Shown here: positions 1 to 5,371 of the stretch, one piece after another
How the letters are laid out: each line of letters starts with the position of its first letter
Position numbering within the stretch: position 1 is the stretch's first letter
Source of the DNA: an uncultured Bacteroidota bacterium
GTDB lineage: Bacteria; Bacteroidota; Bacteroidia; Bacteroidales; SZUA-534
Length of the DNA stretch: 5,371 bases
Direction of reading: 5' to 3'
Assembly (NCBI GenBank): GCA_937885735.1
Contig: CALABN010000077.1
Span: 1 to 5,371, forward strand
Notes under the pieces: model-generated
What the model saw: only the letters and a program-made list of their open reading frames with translations
Databases searched by the model: none
What the model was told of the DNA's origin: nothing
Position numbers and translations under genes: made by a program

Positions 1-649
1 CGTTTATGATGCCCGATGATTGATGTTCCTTGAACTTTTCGTATGTCAGCGTGTCTATTACAGAGTTGTCGTCGTTGGCATCCATTAGCACACCCGGCTT
101 TTCGAAGCAGTAAACCAATGTCACGTTGCACGATTTTGCAAGGGCGCGGGCCAATTCCGATGCTATGGTGTCGGCGTTAGTGTTGAGCAGTTGCCCGTTG
201 CCGTCGTGTGTTATTGGCGAAACAACCGGAACGGCGCCTTGCTCAATGAGCGAGAACAGCACATCGGTCTGGACGCTCTCCACATCGCCAACAAAACCGT
301 AGTCGATGGTCTTGACCGGACGCTTGTGGGAAAGGATGATGTTGAGGTCGGCACCAGTGAATCCAAGTGCGTTGACTCCGCGTTTTTGCAGTTGAGCCAC
401 AATGTTCTTGTTTACCAATCCTGCATATACCATTGTCACCACGTCTATGGTCTCCTTGTCGGTTATTCTTCTGCCGTCAACTTTCTTTATCTCAACGCCA
501 AGGCGATTGAGCATTTTGTCGGCGGCGCGTCCGCCACCGTGAACAAGCAGTTTGTTGCCTTGCATAGCGGCAAAGTCGTCGAGCAGAGTGCTGAGGGTTG
601 CTGAATCTTCAACAACGGCACCTCCAACTTTTATTATCGTGAGTTCCAC
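1..649 (-). CDS. argB: Acetylglutamate kinase (or N-succinylglutamate kinase), 3' end cut by window
   Basis: ArgB phosphorylates the gamma-carboxylate of N-acylglutamate with ATP, the second step of arginine synthesis, in the cytoplasm. I translated this frame by hand: 216 residues are visible, and the family is usually about 255-260, so roughly 40 C-terminal residues lie beyond the left edge. Visible amino-acid kinase motifs are KVGG at residues 7-10 (phosphate-binding Lys7), HGGGR at 37-41, GRRITD at 59-64, NKNIVAQLQKRGVNALG at 80-96, and NTNAD at 156-160. The second catalytic lysine (GGM..K region) would be in the missing part. The start must be the GTG at 649-647: the same frame has a stop at 664-662 and no ATG between, and starting at the internal Met29 would remove the KVGG motif. 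It follows argD by 25 nt, in a different frame. Substrate may be succinylated rather than acetylated, as known for the Bacteroides pathway. Confidence 0.95.
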   Translation of the reverse strand, partial: MELTIIKVGGAVVEDSATLSTLLDDFAAMQGNKLLVHGGGRAADKMLNRLGVEIKKVDGRRITDKETIDVVTMVYAGLVNKNIVAQLQKRGVNALGFTGADLNIILSHKRPVKTIDYGFVGDVESVQTDVLFSLIEQGAVPVVSPITHDGNGQLLNTNADTIASELARALAKSCNVTLVYCFEKPGVLMDANDDNSVIDTLTYEKFKEHQSSGIIN

Positions 650-674
650 TTTTATAAAGTTTTAATTCGTTGAA

Positions 675-1799
675 CTAAAGGCATTTTTTGAACCGCTCGA
701 TGAACTCTTTTGCGTCATCCATTGTGATGCAGAGAGGTGGCAGAAGCCTTATGGTGTTGGTCCCTGCCACGCCTGTGAAAACGTGCTGTTCCATAAGCAG
801 TTTCTGGTTGCGGATTTCCTTTATCGGTTCATCGAACTCGATTCCTATCATAAGGCCACGTCCGCGGACTTCCTTTATGCGGCTGATTTTTTTCAGTTCC
901 GATAGCAGGTAGTCGCCAACTTTTGCGGCATTTTCAATCAGTTTTTCTTCCTTGATAATGTCGAGTACGGCGCAGGCGCCAGCGCAGGCCAGGTGGTTGC
1001 CGCCGAATGTCGTTCCAAGTTGACCTACAACAGGAGTGAAGAAAGGCGCAATGATCATTCCAGACATTGGCAGTCCGTTGCAGATGCCTTTGGCAACAGT
1101 CACAATGTCGGCTTTGATTCCGGCATATTGGTGAGCGAAGAATTTTCCGCTTCGGCCATAGCCTGATTGGATTTCGTCAAGAATCAGGACTGTGTTTGTC
1201 TTTGTACATTCGTCGCGCAAGTCACGCATAAATTGGTCGTCGGGAACTTGGATTCCGCCAACGCCTTGTATGCCTTCGATTATTACAGATGAATAGATGC
1301 CTTTTTGCAGTTCGGTGCGTACGGCGTCAATGTCGTTCAGTTCGACGAAAGTCACTTCAAGTCCTTCGTTGATGGGGGCGATGTATTTTGGTATGTCGGT
1401 TACGCGAACGGCTGCTGATGTACGTCCGTGAAACGAGTGCTTGAATGCCAAAACCTTGTTGCGGCTGTTGTAGAAAGATGCCAGTTTTAGTGCGTTTTCG
1501 TTGGCTTCTGCGCCCGAGTTCACCAGAAACAGCGAGTAGTCGTCGTAGCCGCACATCGTGCCTAACTTGTTAGCCAGTTTCTTCTGCAGGTTGTTTATTA
1601 CTGAGTTAGAGTAGAATCCCAGTTGAGCAACTTGCTCACTTATGGCTTTTACATATTTTGGATGGGCGTGTCCTACTGAAATTACAGCATGGCCACCATA
1701 CAGGTCGAGATATTCGGTCCCGTTGTTGTCCCATACATGGCAGCCTTTGCCTTTTACTATTTCAACAGGGAATAGACTGTATACGTTAAATAGTTCCAT
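675..1799 (-). CDS. argD: Acetylornithine aminotransferase (possibly N-succinylornithine aminotransferase)
   Basis: A PLP-dependent class III aminotransferase that interconverts N-acylglutamate semialdehyde and N-acylornithine using glutamate as amino donor. The 374 residues match the usual length of the short Bacteroidota ArgD. Visible motifs are the N-terminal GTEYLDLYGGHAVISVGHAHP (about 27-47), NSGAEANENALKLA (94-107), the cofactor-ring motif FHGRT (123-127), LDEIQSGYGRSGKFFAHQY (207-225, with Asp208 for the pyridine nitrogen), the Schiff-base lysine in TVAKG (Lys237), GTTFGGNHLAC (262-272) and VRGRGLMIG (311-319). The ATG at 1799 lies 3 nt after the stop of the RhuM gene, and the N-terminus MELFNVYSLFPVEIVKGKG is the one expected for the family, so the insertion next to it has not trimmed the gene. 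Translation probably depends on the upstream genes, since I see no clear ribosome binding site. It ends in TAG. Confidence 0.97.
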   Translation of the reverse strand: MELFNVYSLFPVEIVKGKGCHVWDNNGTEYLDLYGGHAVISVGHAHPKYVKAISEQVAQLGFYSNSVINNLQKKLANKLGTMCGYDDYSLFLVNSGAEANENALKLASFYNSRNKVLAFKHSFHGRTSAAVRVTDIPKYIAPINEGLEVTFVELNDIDAVRTELQKGIYSSVIIEGIQGVGGIQVPDDQFMRDLRDECTKTNTVLILDEIQSGYGRSGKFFAHQYAGIKADIVTVAKGICNGLPMSGMIIAPFFTPVVGQLGTTFGGNHLACAGACAVLDIIKEEKLIENAAKVGDYLLSELKKISRIKEVRGRGLMIGIEFDEPIKEIRNQKLLMEQHVFTGVAGTNTIRLLPPLCITMDDAKEFIERFKKCL

Positions 1800-1802
1800 T
1801 GT

Positions 1803-2780
1803 TTATTTGTTTTGTTTTAATTCTTTGATTGAATCCAAAAAGGATTTTTCTACATCGGAAAGTGTTTTTTGTTGGTATTTCCTGTACTCGTTAGTTGCTT
1901 TTTCTATTGCCTGATTATGGGAAATTGATCCATTGTTTTGCAATAGTTTTTCTCCGCTCATTGTCAAGATGTTGTCTAAGTAGTTGGCCCAGTCAGACAT
2001 TGTCATTGCCATTTGACGTTCTGCTTGGCGTTCCGCAAAATCCAAGTATCCAGATACCAATTGCCCCATTGCCCTTAATTCTTTATCGTCTAAATAGTTT
2101 TTGGCAATGATTGCATCTTTTAAATGGGGCGTGTTTCCTTCAAAAGTTCGAAGCCCCATAAAATCTTTTTCGGCGTCAGCGCGAGTGTAGATAACTTCAG
2201 CAGCGGTTTGCCCGTGAATTGCGAAATGGATTTTATTTTGAACTTTCTTGAAAAAGTCAATTGATATTTCACTTTTAGGATTGTAGTCGATGCTTGTCGC
2301 ATATATTTCCAACACTTGTCGGTAAAAGACTTTTTCGCTCGCCCGAATGTCGCGTATGCGTTCAAGCAATTCCTTCCAATATCCACCGCCACCAAGATTT
2401 TTCAGTCGCTCGTCATCAAGAGTAAATCCTTTCCTAATATACTCATTCAGACGTTTTGTCGCCCATTGCCGAAATTGAGTGCCTCGCAACGATTTTACAC
2501 GATATCCTACCGATATTATTACGTCAAGATTATAGTAAAATGGGGCTTTTTGCTGAAATTCGGAATTTCCGAATTTCTTTACGACTTCGCTTTCAATGAG
2601 TTCTTTTTCTGAAAAAATGTTCTTTATATGTTCGTTGATGGTAGATTTCGATTTTTCAAACAACAGAGACATTTGTTCCTGAGTCAACCAAACGGTATCG
2701 TCGGCAAAAACCGTTTCAACGTTGATGCTTTCGTTGTCGGTTTTGAATACAACAATCTCTTTGTTTGTCGAGTTTCCCAT
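1803..2780 (-). CDS. rhuM: RhuM-family protein (virulence RhuM domain, predicted DNA-binding)
   Basis: This is a complete 325-residue member of the RhuM family, named for a Salmonella pathogenicity island 3 gene; biochemical function is not established. In the sequence: an N-terminal segment VWLTQEQMSLLFEKSKSTIN (30-49) looks like a helix-turn-helix, followed by the family signature YNLDVIISVGYRVKS (83-97), GTQFRQWATKRLNEYI (100-115), LLERIRDIRASEKVFYRQVLEIYATSIDY (138-166), VQNKIHFAIHGQTAAEVIY (180-198) and a helical C-terminal part. No membrane segment, signal peptide or recognisable catalytic motif is seen. I chose ATG 2780; an adjacent TTG at 2783 is the alternative and adds one residue. 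It sits between argC and argD with 3-nt gaps on both sides. It is AT-rich: three 60-base rows (1861, 2221, 2521) hold 57 G+C of 180, against about 48% in rows from argC and argD. That points to acquisition from elsewhere. RhuM relatives are often seen near restriction or defence genes; none is visible here. Confidence 0.9.
   Translation of the reverse strand: MGNSTNKEIVVFKTDNESINVETVFADDTVWLTQEQMSLLFEKSKSTINEHIKNIFSEKELIESEVVKKFGNSEFQQKAPFYYNLDVIISVGYRVKSLRGTQFRQWATKRLNEYIRKGFTLDDERLKNLGGGGYWKELLERIRDIRASEKVFYRQVLEIYATSIDYNPKSEISIDFFKKVQNKIHFAIHGQTAAEVIYTRADAEKDFMGLRTFEGNTPHLKDAIIAKNYLDDKELRAMGQLVSGYLDFAERQAERQMAMTMSDWANYLDNILTMSGEKLLQNNGSISHNQAIEKATNEYRKYQQKTLSDVEKSFLDSIKELKQNK
2555..2577. 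repeat. Perfect 23-bp palindrome inside the RhuM gene
   Basis: Arms 2555-2565 (GAAATTCGGAA) and 2567-2577 (TTCCGAATTTC) are exact reverse complements around one central base at 2566. The palindrome stops at 2554/2578. It lies within the coding frame, covering the residues around KKFGNSEFQ (68-76) between the predicted helix-turn-helix and the conserved YNLDVIISVGYR motif. It could be an operator-like site, an mRNA hairpin or coincidence; the symmetry is directly visible, but function is unknown. Confidence 0.6.
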
Positions 2781-2783
2781 CAA

Positions 2784-3824
2784 TTAAAATGCATTTGCTT
2801 TTAGGCCTAAACCGCATCTTTCGTCGATGCCGAACATCAGGTTCATATTCTGCACAGCCTGACCTACGGCACCTTTGAGCAGATTGTCAATCATAGAAGT
2901 GATGACGGCTTTGTTGCCGAATTTGTCAATATGTACGAGTGCCTTGTTTGTGTTTACCACCTGTTTCAGGTCGATGTCTTTGTCGCAGTAGAACGTGAAT
3001 GCCGCATCATTGTAGAATGATTTGTACAATTCGGTCAGTTGCTCGCCAGTCGGATTCGTGGCACTACCTTCGTCACCATCAAATTTGACAACTTCTGTGC
3101 AGAAAATTCCGCGGGCGAAGTCGCCACGGTAAGGAATGAAGTCGATGGTGATGTCGTTTACAGTCGGTTTTTCGGCAAGTGTGTCGGCAACTTTTGGAGC
3201 ATTTGTCGGACGCAATTCGTTCATTGATTGGCAAATTTCGTGCAAGTGTTGGTGCGTGAACACTTTATATATGCTCATATTGTTGTTGCGCCAAGAGAAA
3301 TGCGTGGTTGCGCTTGGCTTTTGTCCTGCGCCAGTTGAACCTGTGATGGCGTTGACGGCGACATCGTTATATAGCAGGCCTGCTTTTGCCAGTGGCAATA
3401 GTCCAAGTTGTACGCAAGTGGCAAAGCAACCCGGATTTGCCAAGTGTTGGCATTTCGAAATCTGCTCTTTGTGTATCTCGGGCAATCCGTAAACGTAGTC
3501 GTGTGTAGGTGCCGCAATGCGGAAATCTTGCGCAAGGTCGATTATTTTCACATTGGCCGGGATTGTGTGCTCCTTCAGGAATTCCTCGCTTTTCCCGTGT
3601 CCAAAGCAGAAGAACACGACATCAACTTTGTCAAATGGCATGTCGGACGAGAATTTCAGGTCGGTTTCGCCAATGAGTCCTTCGTGAACGTCGCTCACGC
3701 TATTGCCAGCGTTTGATTCGCTATTCGCGAAGACAATCTCAACTTGTGGGTGGTTTATAAGTATGCGCAGCAACTCACCTCCGGTGTATCCAGCAGCGCC
3801 AAGTATTCCAACTTTTATTTTCAT
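2784..3824 (-). CDS. argC: N-acetyl-gamma-glutamyl-phosphate reductase (or N-succinyl form)
   Basis: ArgC reduces N-acylglutamyl phosphate to the semialdehyde with NADPH, the step after ArgB and before ArgD. The 346-residue protein has the dinucleotide-binding GAAGYTGGELLR at 9-20, the catalytic cysteine in ANPGCFAT (Cys133, motif 129-136), TGSTGAGQKPS (161-171), FTHQHLHEI (189-197, carrying the histidine expected for the catalytic base), PYRGDFARGI (231-240) and the C-terminal DNLLKGAVGQAVQNMN (313-328). Length and motif order are normal for the family and nothing is missing. The ATG at 3824 follows the PspC gene's stop by 3 nt (TAA-ATC-ATG), and its own TAA is followed after 3 nt by the RhuM ATG. 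Both junctions suggest translational coupling. Confidence 0.97.
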   Translation of the reverse strand: MKIKVGILGAAGYTGGELLRILINHPQVEIVFANSESNAGNSVSDVHEGLIGETDLKFSSDMPFDKVDVVFFCFGHGKSEEFLKEHTIPANVKIIDLAQDFRIAAPTHDYVYGLPEIHKEQISKCQHLANPGCFATCVQLGLLPLAKAGLLYNDVAVNAITGSTGAGQKPSATTHFSWRNNNMSIYKVFTHQHLHEICQSMNELRPTNAPKVADTLAEKPTVNDITIDFIPYRGDFARGIFCTEVVKFDGDEGSATNPTGEQLTELYKSFYNDAAFTFYCDKDIDLKQVVNTNKALVHIDKFGNKAVITSMIDNLLKGAVGQAVQNMNLMFGIDERCGLGLKANAF

Positions 3825-3827
3825 GAT

Positions 3828-4019
3828 TTACATTTCTTCGTTAGGCATTATGAGTGCGCAGATTAGGTAAAGTATGAGTCCGCCTCCTGCAAACAAGCAC
3901 ATGGCCAGCCATATTATGCGCAGAATGGTCGGGTCAAGATCCATATATTGTGCTATTCCGCCACATACGCCACACAACTTTTTGTCTGTGGCTGATTTGT
4001 ATAACTTTTTTGTTGTCAT
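3828..4019 (-). CDS. PspC-domain small membrane protein
   Basis: A 63-residue protein consisting of little more than one PspC domain. The cytoplasmic-type basic start (TTKKLYKSATDKK, 2-14) leads into the signature LCGVCGGIAQYMDLDPTILRI (15-35) and then one hydrophobic segment of about 23 residues (roughly 36-58, WLAMCLFAGGGLILYLICALIMP), ending in PNEEM. PspC in enterobacteria is an inner-membrane partner of the phage-shock response; small stand-alone PspC-domain proteins are common in Bacteroidota and mostly uncharacterised, so the role here is unknown. It lies 12 nt after argG and 3 nt before argC, firmly inside the arginine operon, and would be co-transcribed with it. The two cysteines in LCGVCGG are typical of part of the family and need not bind metal. 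Confidence 0.92.
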   Translation of the reverse strand: MTTKKLYKSATDKKLCGVCGGIAQYMDLDPTILRIIWLAMCLFAGGGLILYLICALIMPNEEM

Positions 4020-4031
4020 GTGCGTGTGTCT

Positions 4032-5228
4032 CTATTGTCTCTCGTTAGGGTGAGCCAGATAGTATGCTCTCAATGCGGTAGATGTCACCTTGATGAATCC
4101 CTTTGCATCGTCTGACGACCAAGCCTTTGCAGTTTCGCCATATTCGCCCAATTTATTCTTTACCAAGTCGTTTGGTGAATCAACGCCAACAGTTTGGAAT
4201 CCAAGCGGACGAAGTTCAAGAGTGACTTCGCCAGTTACGTTGCGTTGGCTACTTTCGAGCATAGCTTCAATGTCAGGCATTACAGGCTCAAGATACTGGC
4301 TCTCGTGCAGGAACATTCCGTACCAGTTCGATACTTGGTCTTTCCAGTATTGCTGCCATTTCGACAATGTGTATTTTTCAAGGAAGCGGTGTGCTCCGAT
4401 AATCAGCATTGGTGCTGCGGCCTCAAATCCGACACGACCTTTAATTCCGATAATTGTATCGCCGACGTGGCAATCGCGGCCAATGCCGTAGGCTGCGCCT
4501 ATTGCTTCAACGGCCTGTATGGCTTCAATCTTGTCAGTGTATTTCTTGCCATTTACAGATACAAGTTCGCCTTTTTCAAAGCCAAGTTTCAGAATTTCAG
4601 GGCCATCCTTTACAGGGTGCTTCAGGTATGCCGATTCTGGCAAGCCTTGCTTTGAGTCAAGGATTTCGCCACCGCAAATTGATGTGCCCCAGATACCTAC
4701 ATTGTATGAATATTTCAGTTTTGTGAAATCGGCAAAGAATCCGTTCTTGTTAAGATAGTCGACTTCTTCCTGACGGCTAAGGTTGCCGTCGCGTGTCAGC
4801 GTGATTATTTCAACGCCTGGCGCCATGACCAGGAATGTCATGTCGAAGCGGATTTGGTCGTTGCCAGCGCCTGTTGAGCCGTGGGCAATTGCGCTTGCAC
4901 CTATTTCCTTTGCGTAGCGTGCAATGGCAATGGCTTGGAAAATGCGCTCTGAACTAACCGAAATAGGGTAGCAGTTGTTACGTAGTACGTTGCCAAAAAC
5001 CATATATTTCAGGCTCTTCTCATAGTACTCTTGTGTTACATCAAGGGTCACATACTTTTTAGCACCCAATTTATAGGCGTTCTCCTCATTCTTTTTTAGC
5101 TGCTCTGCACTAAAGCCTCCTGTGTTTGCACAGGCTGCATAAACTTCATAACCTTTCTCTTTTGCAAGATACATAACGGTGTAGGATGTATCCAAACCAC
5201 CGCTAAATGCTACAACTACTTTTTTCAT
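4032..5228 (-). CDS. argG: Argininosuccinate synthase
   Basis: ArgG condenses citrulline and aspartate with ATP, releasing AMP and pyrophosphate, to give argininosuccinate. The 398-residue protein shows the N-type ATP pyrophosphatase loop AFSGGLDTS (7-15), ANTGGFS (34-40), VFGNVLRNNCYPIS (77-90), AHGSTGAGNDQIRFD (115-129, nucleotide and citrulline/aspartate binding), GIWGTSICGGEI (178-189), GRDCHVGDTIIGIKGRVGFEAAAP (250-273) and a C-terminal ...SDDAKGFIKVTSTALRAYYLAHPN. Length and motif set are those of Bacteroidota ArgG. The ATG at 5228 is right at the expected N-terminus (MKKVVVAFSGG); no usable start lies upstream in frame before a stop. It is the first operon gene in the window and the nearest to the probable leader. 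It ends with TAG, 12 nt before the PspC gene, and there is no hairpin in that gap. Confidence 0.98.
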   Translation of the reverse strand: MKKVVVAFSGGLDTSYTVMYLAKEKGYEVYAACANTGGFSAEQLKKNEENAYKLGAKKYVTLDVTQEYYEKSLKYMVFGNVLRNNCYPISVSSERIFQAIAIARYAKEIGASAIAHGSTGAGNDQIRFDMTFLVMAPGVEIITLTRDGNLSRQEEVDYLNKNGFFADFTKLKYSYNVGIWGTSICGGEILDSKQGLPESAYLKHPVKDGPEILKLGFEKGELVSVNGKKYTDKIEAIQAVEAIGAAYGIGRDCHVGDTIIGIKGRVGFEAAAPMLIIGAHRFLEKYTLSKWQQYWKDQVSNWYGMFLHESQYLEPVMPDIEAMLESSQRNVTGEVTLELRPLGFQTVGVDSPNDLVKNKLGEYGETAKAWSSDDAKGFIKVTSTALRAYYLAHPNERQ

Positions 5229-5315
5229 ATTTTTATTAGTTATTGTTGATTAATCTATAAATTTAATGAGTTATTCCGTTCATAATTGCTCGCTGTTAAC
5301 CCCTTCAAAACCACA
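5229..5315 (-). promoter_or_regulatory. AT-rich leader/promoter region upstream of argG (tentative)
   Basis: These bases precede the first gene of the operon and hold no convincing coding sequence. The last 60 or so before the argG ATG are strongly AT-rich, as expected of a promoter and untranslated leader. The nearest match I find to the Bacteroidota -7 element (TAnnTTTG) is TGGTTTTG on the minus strand (5313-5306), one mismatch, with no TTG at the usual -33 distance, so I do not fix a start site. An imperfect inverted repeat TAATGA (5264-5269) / TCATAA (5280-5285), 10-nt spacer, one mismatch, could be an operator half-site pair but does not match the E. coli ArgR box well. No ribosome binding site is evident next to the ATG. 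Confidence 0.35.
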
Positions 5316-5316
5316 C

Positions 5317-5371
5317 AATTGTTCGGAGACTCACTAATGCGGAACTTCGTTCCAAGTTCGTGCCTCCAATT
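5317..5371. repeat. Large imperfect palindrome at the window's right edge
   Basis: Nested complementary blocks lie in symmetrical order: AATT 5317-5320 with AATT 5368-5371, GGAG 5325-5328 with CTCC 5364-5367, CAC 5332-5334 with GTG 5360-5362, and GGAAC 5341-5345 with GTTCC 5349-5353 around a TTC loop. The internal loop between the CAC/GTG and GGAAC/GTTCC pairs is six bases on each side. An alternative inner hairpin pairs GAACTT 5342-5347 with AAGTTC 5354-5359. It may be a bidirectional terminator-like hairpin lacking a U-tract, an interspersed palindromic repeat, or part of a gene cut by the edge. The far end may continue outside the window. Confidence 0.4.

Noticed and set aside
191..604. 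Open frame of 137 codons on the plus strand opposite argB
   Set aside because: It lies wholly opposite the well-supported argB frame, and its translation resembles no family I know; it is a shadow of argB.
650..674. Possible promoter or terminator between argD and argB
   Set aside because: AT-rich but with no hairpin, no U-tract and no Bacteroidota -7/-33 pair; a simple intra-operon spacer is enough.
2120..2395. Minus-strand 91-codon frame overlapping the RhuM gene
   Set aside because: Entirely inside the RhuM coding sequence in another frame; the RhuM frame carries the family motifs.
2781..2783. TTG as start codon of the RhuM gene
   Set aside because: The very next codon is ATG at 2780-2778, which is the more likely start; the difference is one residue.
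1800..2790. Insertion-sequence ends, target-site duplications or attachment repeats flanking the RhuM gene
   Set aside because: I looked for terminal inverted and direct repeats at both junctions and saw none beyond the short spacers TTG and ACA, and no transposase or integrase is present.
4194..4655. Plus-strand open frame of 153 codons opposite argG
   Set aside because: Antisense to conserved argG motifs, no recognisable domain, and overlaps other equally meaningless open frames.
5255..5371. Open minus-strand frame of 38 codons ending in TAG before argG, possibly the tail of an upstream gene
   Set aside because: The translation (ending ...NNSLNL) matches no family I recognise, including the acetyltransferase often found before argG, and it overlaps the palindrome. 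It is too short to call either way.
5337..5371. ATG on the plus strand that could begin a divergent gene
   Set aside because: Only 11 codons are visible before the edge, within the palindrome; there is no support for real coding.

Overview
The window looks like a chromosomal segment of a Bacteroidales-type bacterium (phylum Bacteroidota). This rests on the close resemblance, from memory, of its ArgG, ArgD and ArgB proteins to Bacteroides and Prevotella homologues, on the weak or absent Shine-Dalgarno sequences, and on the stand-alone 63-residue PspC-domain protein. No database search was run.

Every convincing gene is on the minus strand, so the operon reads from right to left: argG (5228-4032), a small PspC-domain membrane protein (4019-3828), argC (3824-2784), a RhuM-family gene (2780-1803), argD (1799-675), and argB (from a GTG at 649, running off the left edge). 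The intergenic gaps are 12, 3, 3, 3 and 25 nt. I see no terminator or internal promoter, so it reads as one tightly packed transcription unit. The 143 bases right of argG (5229-5371) are AT-rich near the gene and hold a large imperfect palindrome at the window edge. They probably contain the operon's leader or promoter. I found no tRNA, rRNA, CRISPR array, transposase or attachment site.

ArgB, ArgC and ArgD carry out three successive steps from N-acylglutamate to N-acylornithine, and ArgG performs the penultimate step of arginine synthesis. Enzymes for N-acylation, deacylation, carbamoyl transfer and argininosuccinate lysis are not in the window. In Bacteroides the pathway is known to run through N-succinyl intermediates at the transcarbamylase step, so the acyl group used here is open.

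The unexpected part is the two non-arginine genes embedded in the operon. The RhuM gene is clearly richer in A+T than its neighbours and sits between argC and argD with three bases on either side. It also contains a perfect 23-base palindrome. Five consecutive genes (argG to argD) share a single reading frame and are separated only by single stop codons and very short spacers. I do not see a clearly new multi-gene system. The most original element is this RhuM/PspC-interrupted, same-frame arginine operon.
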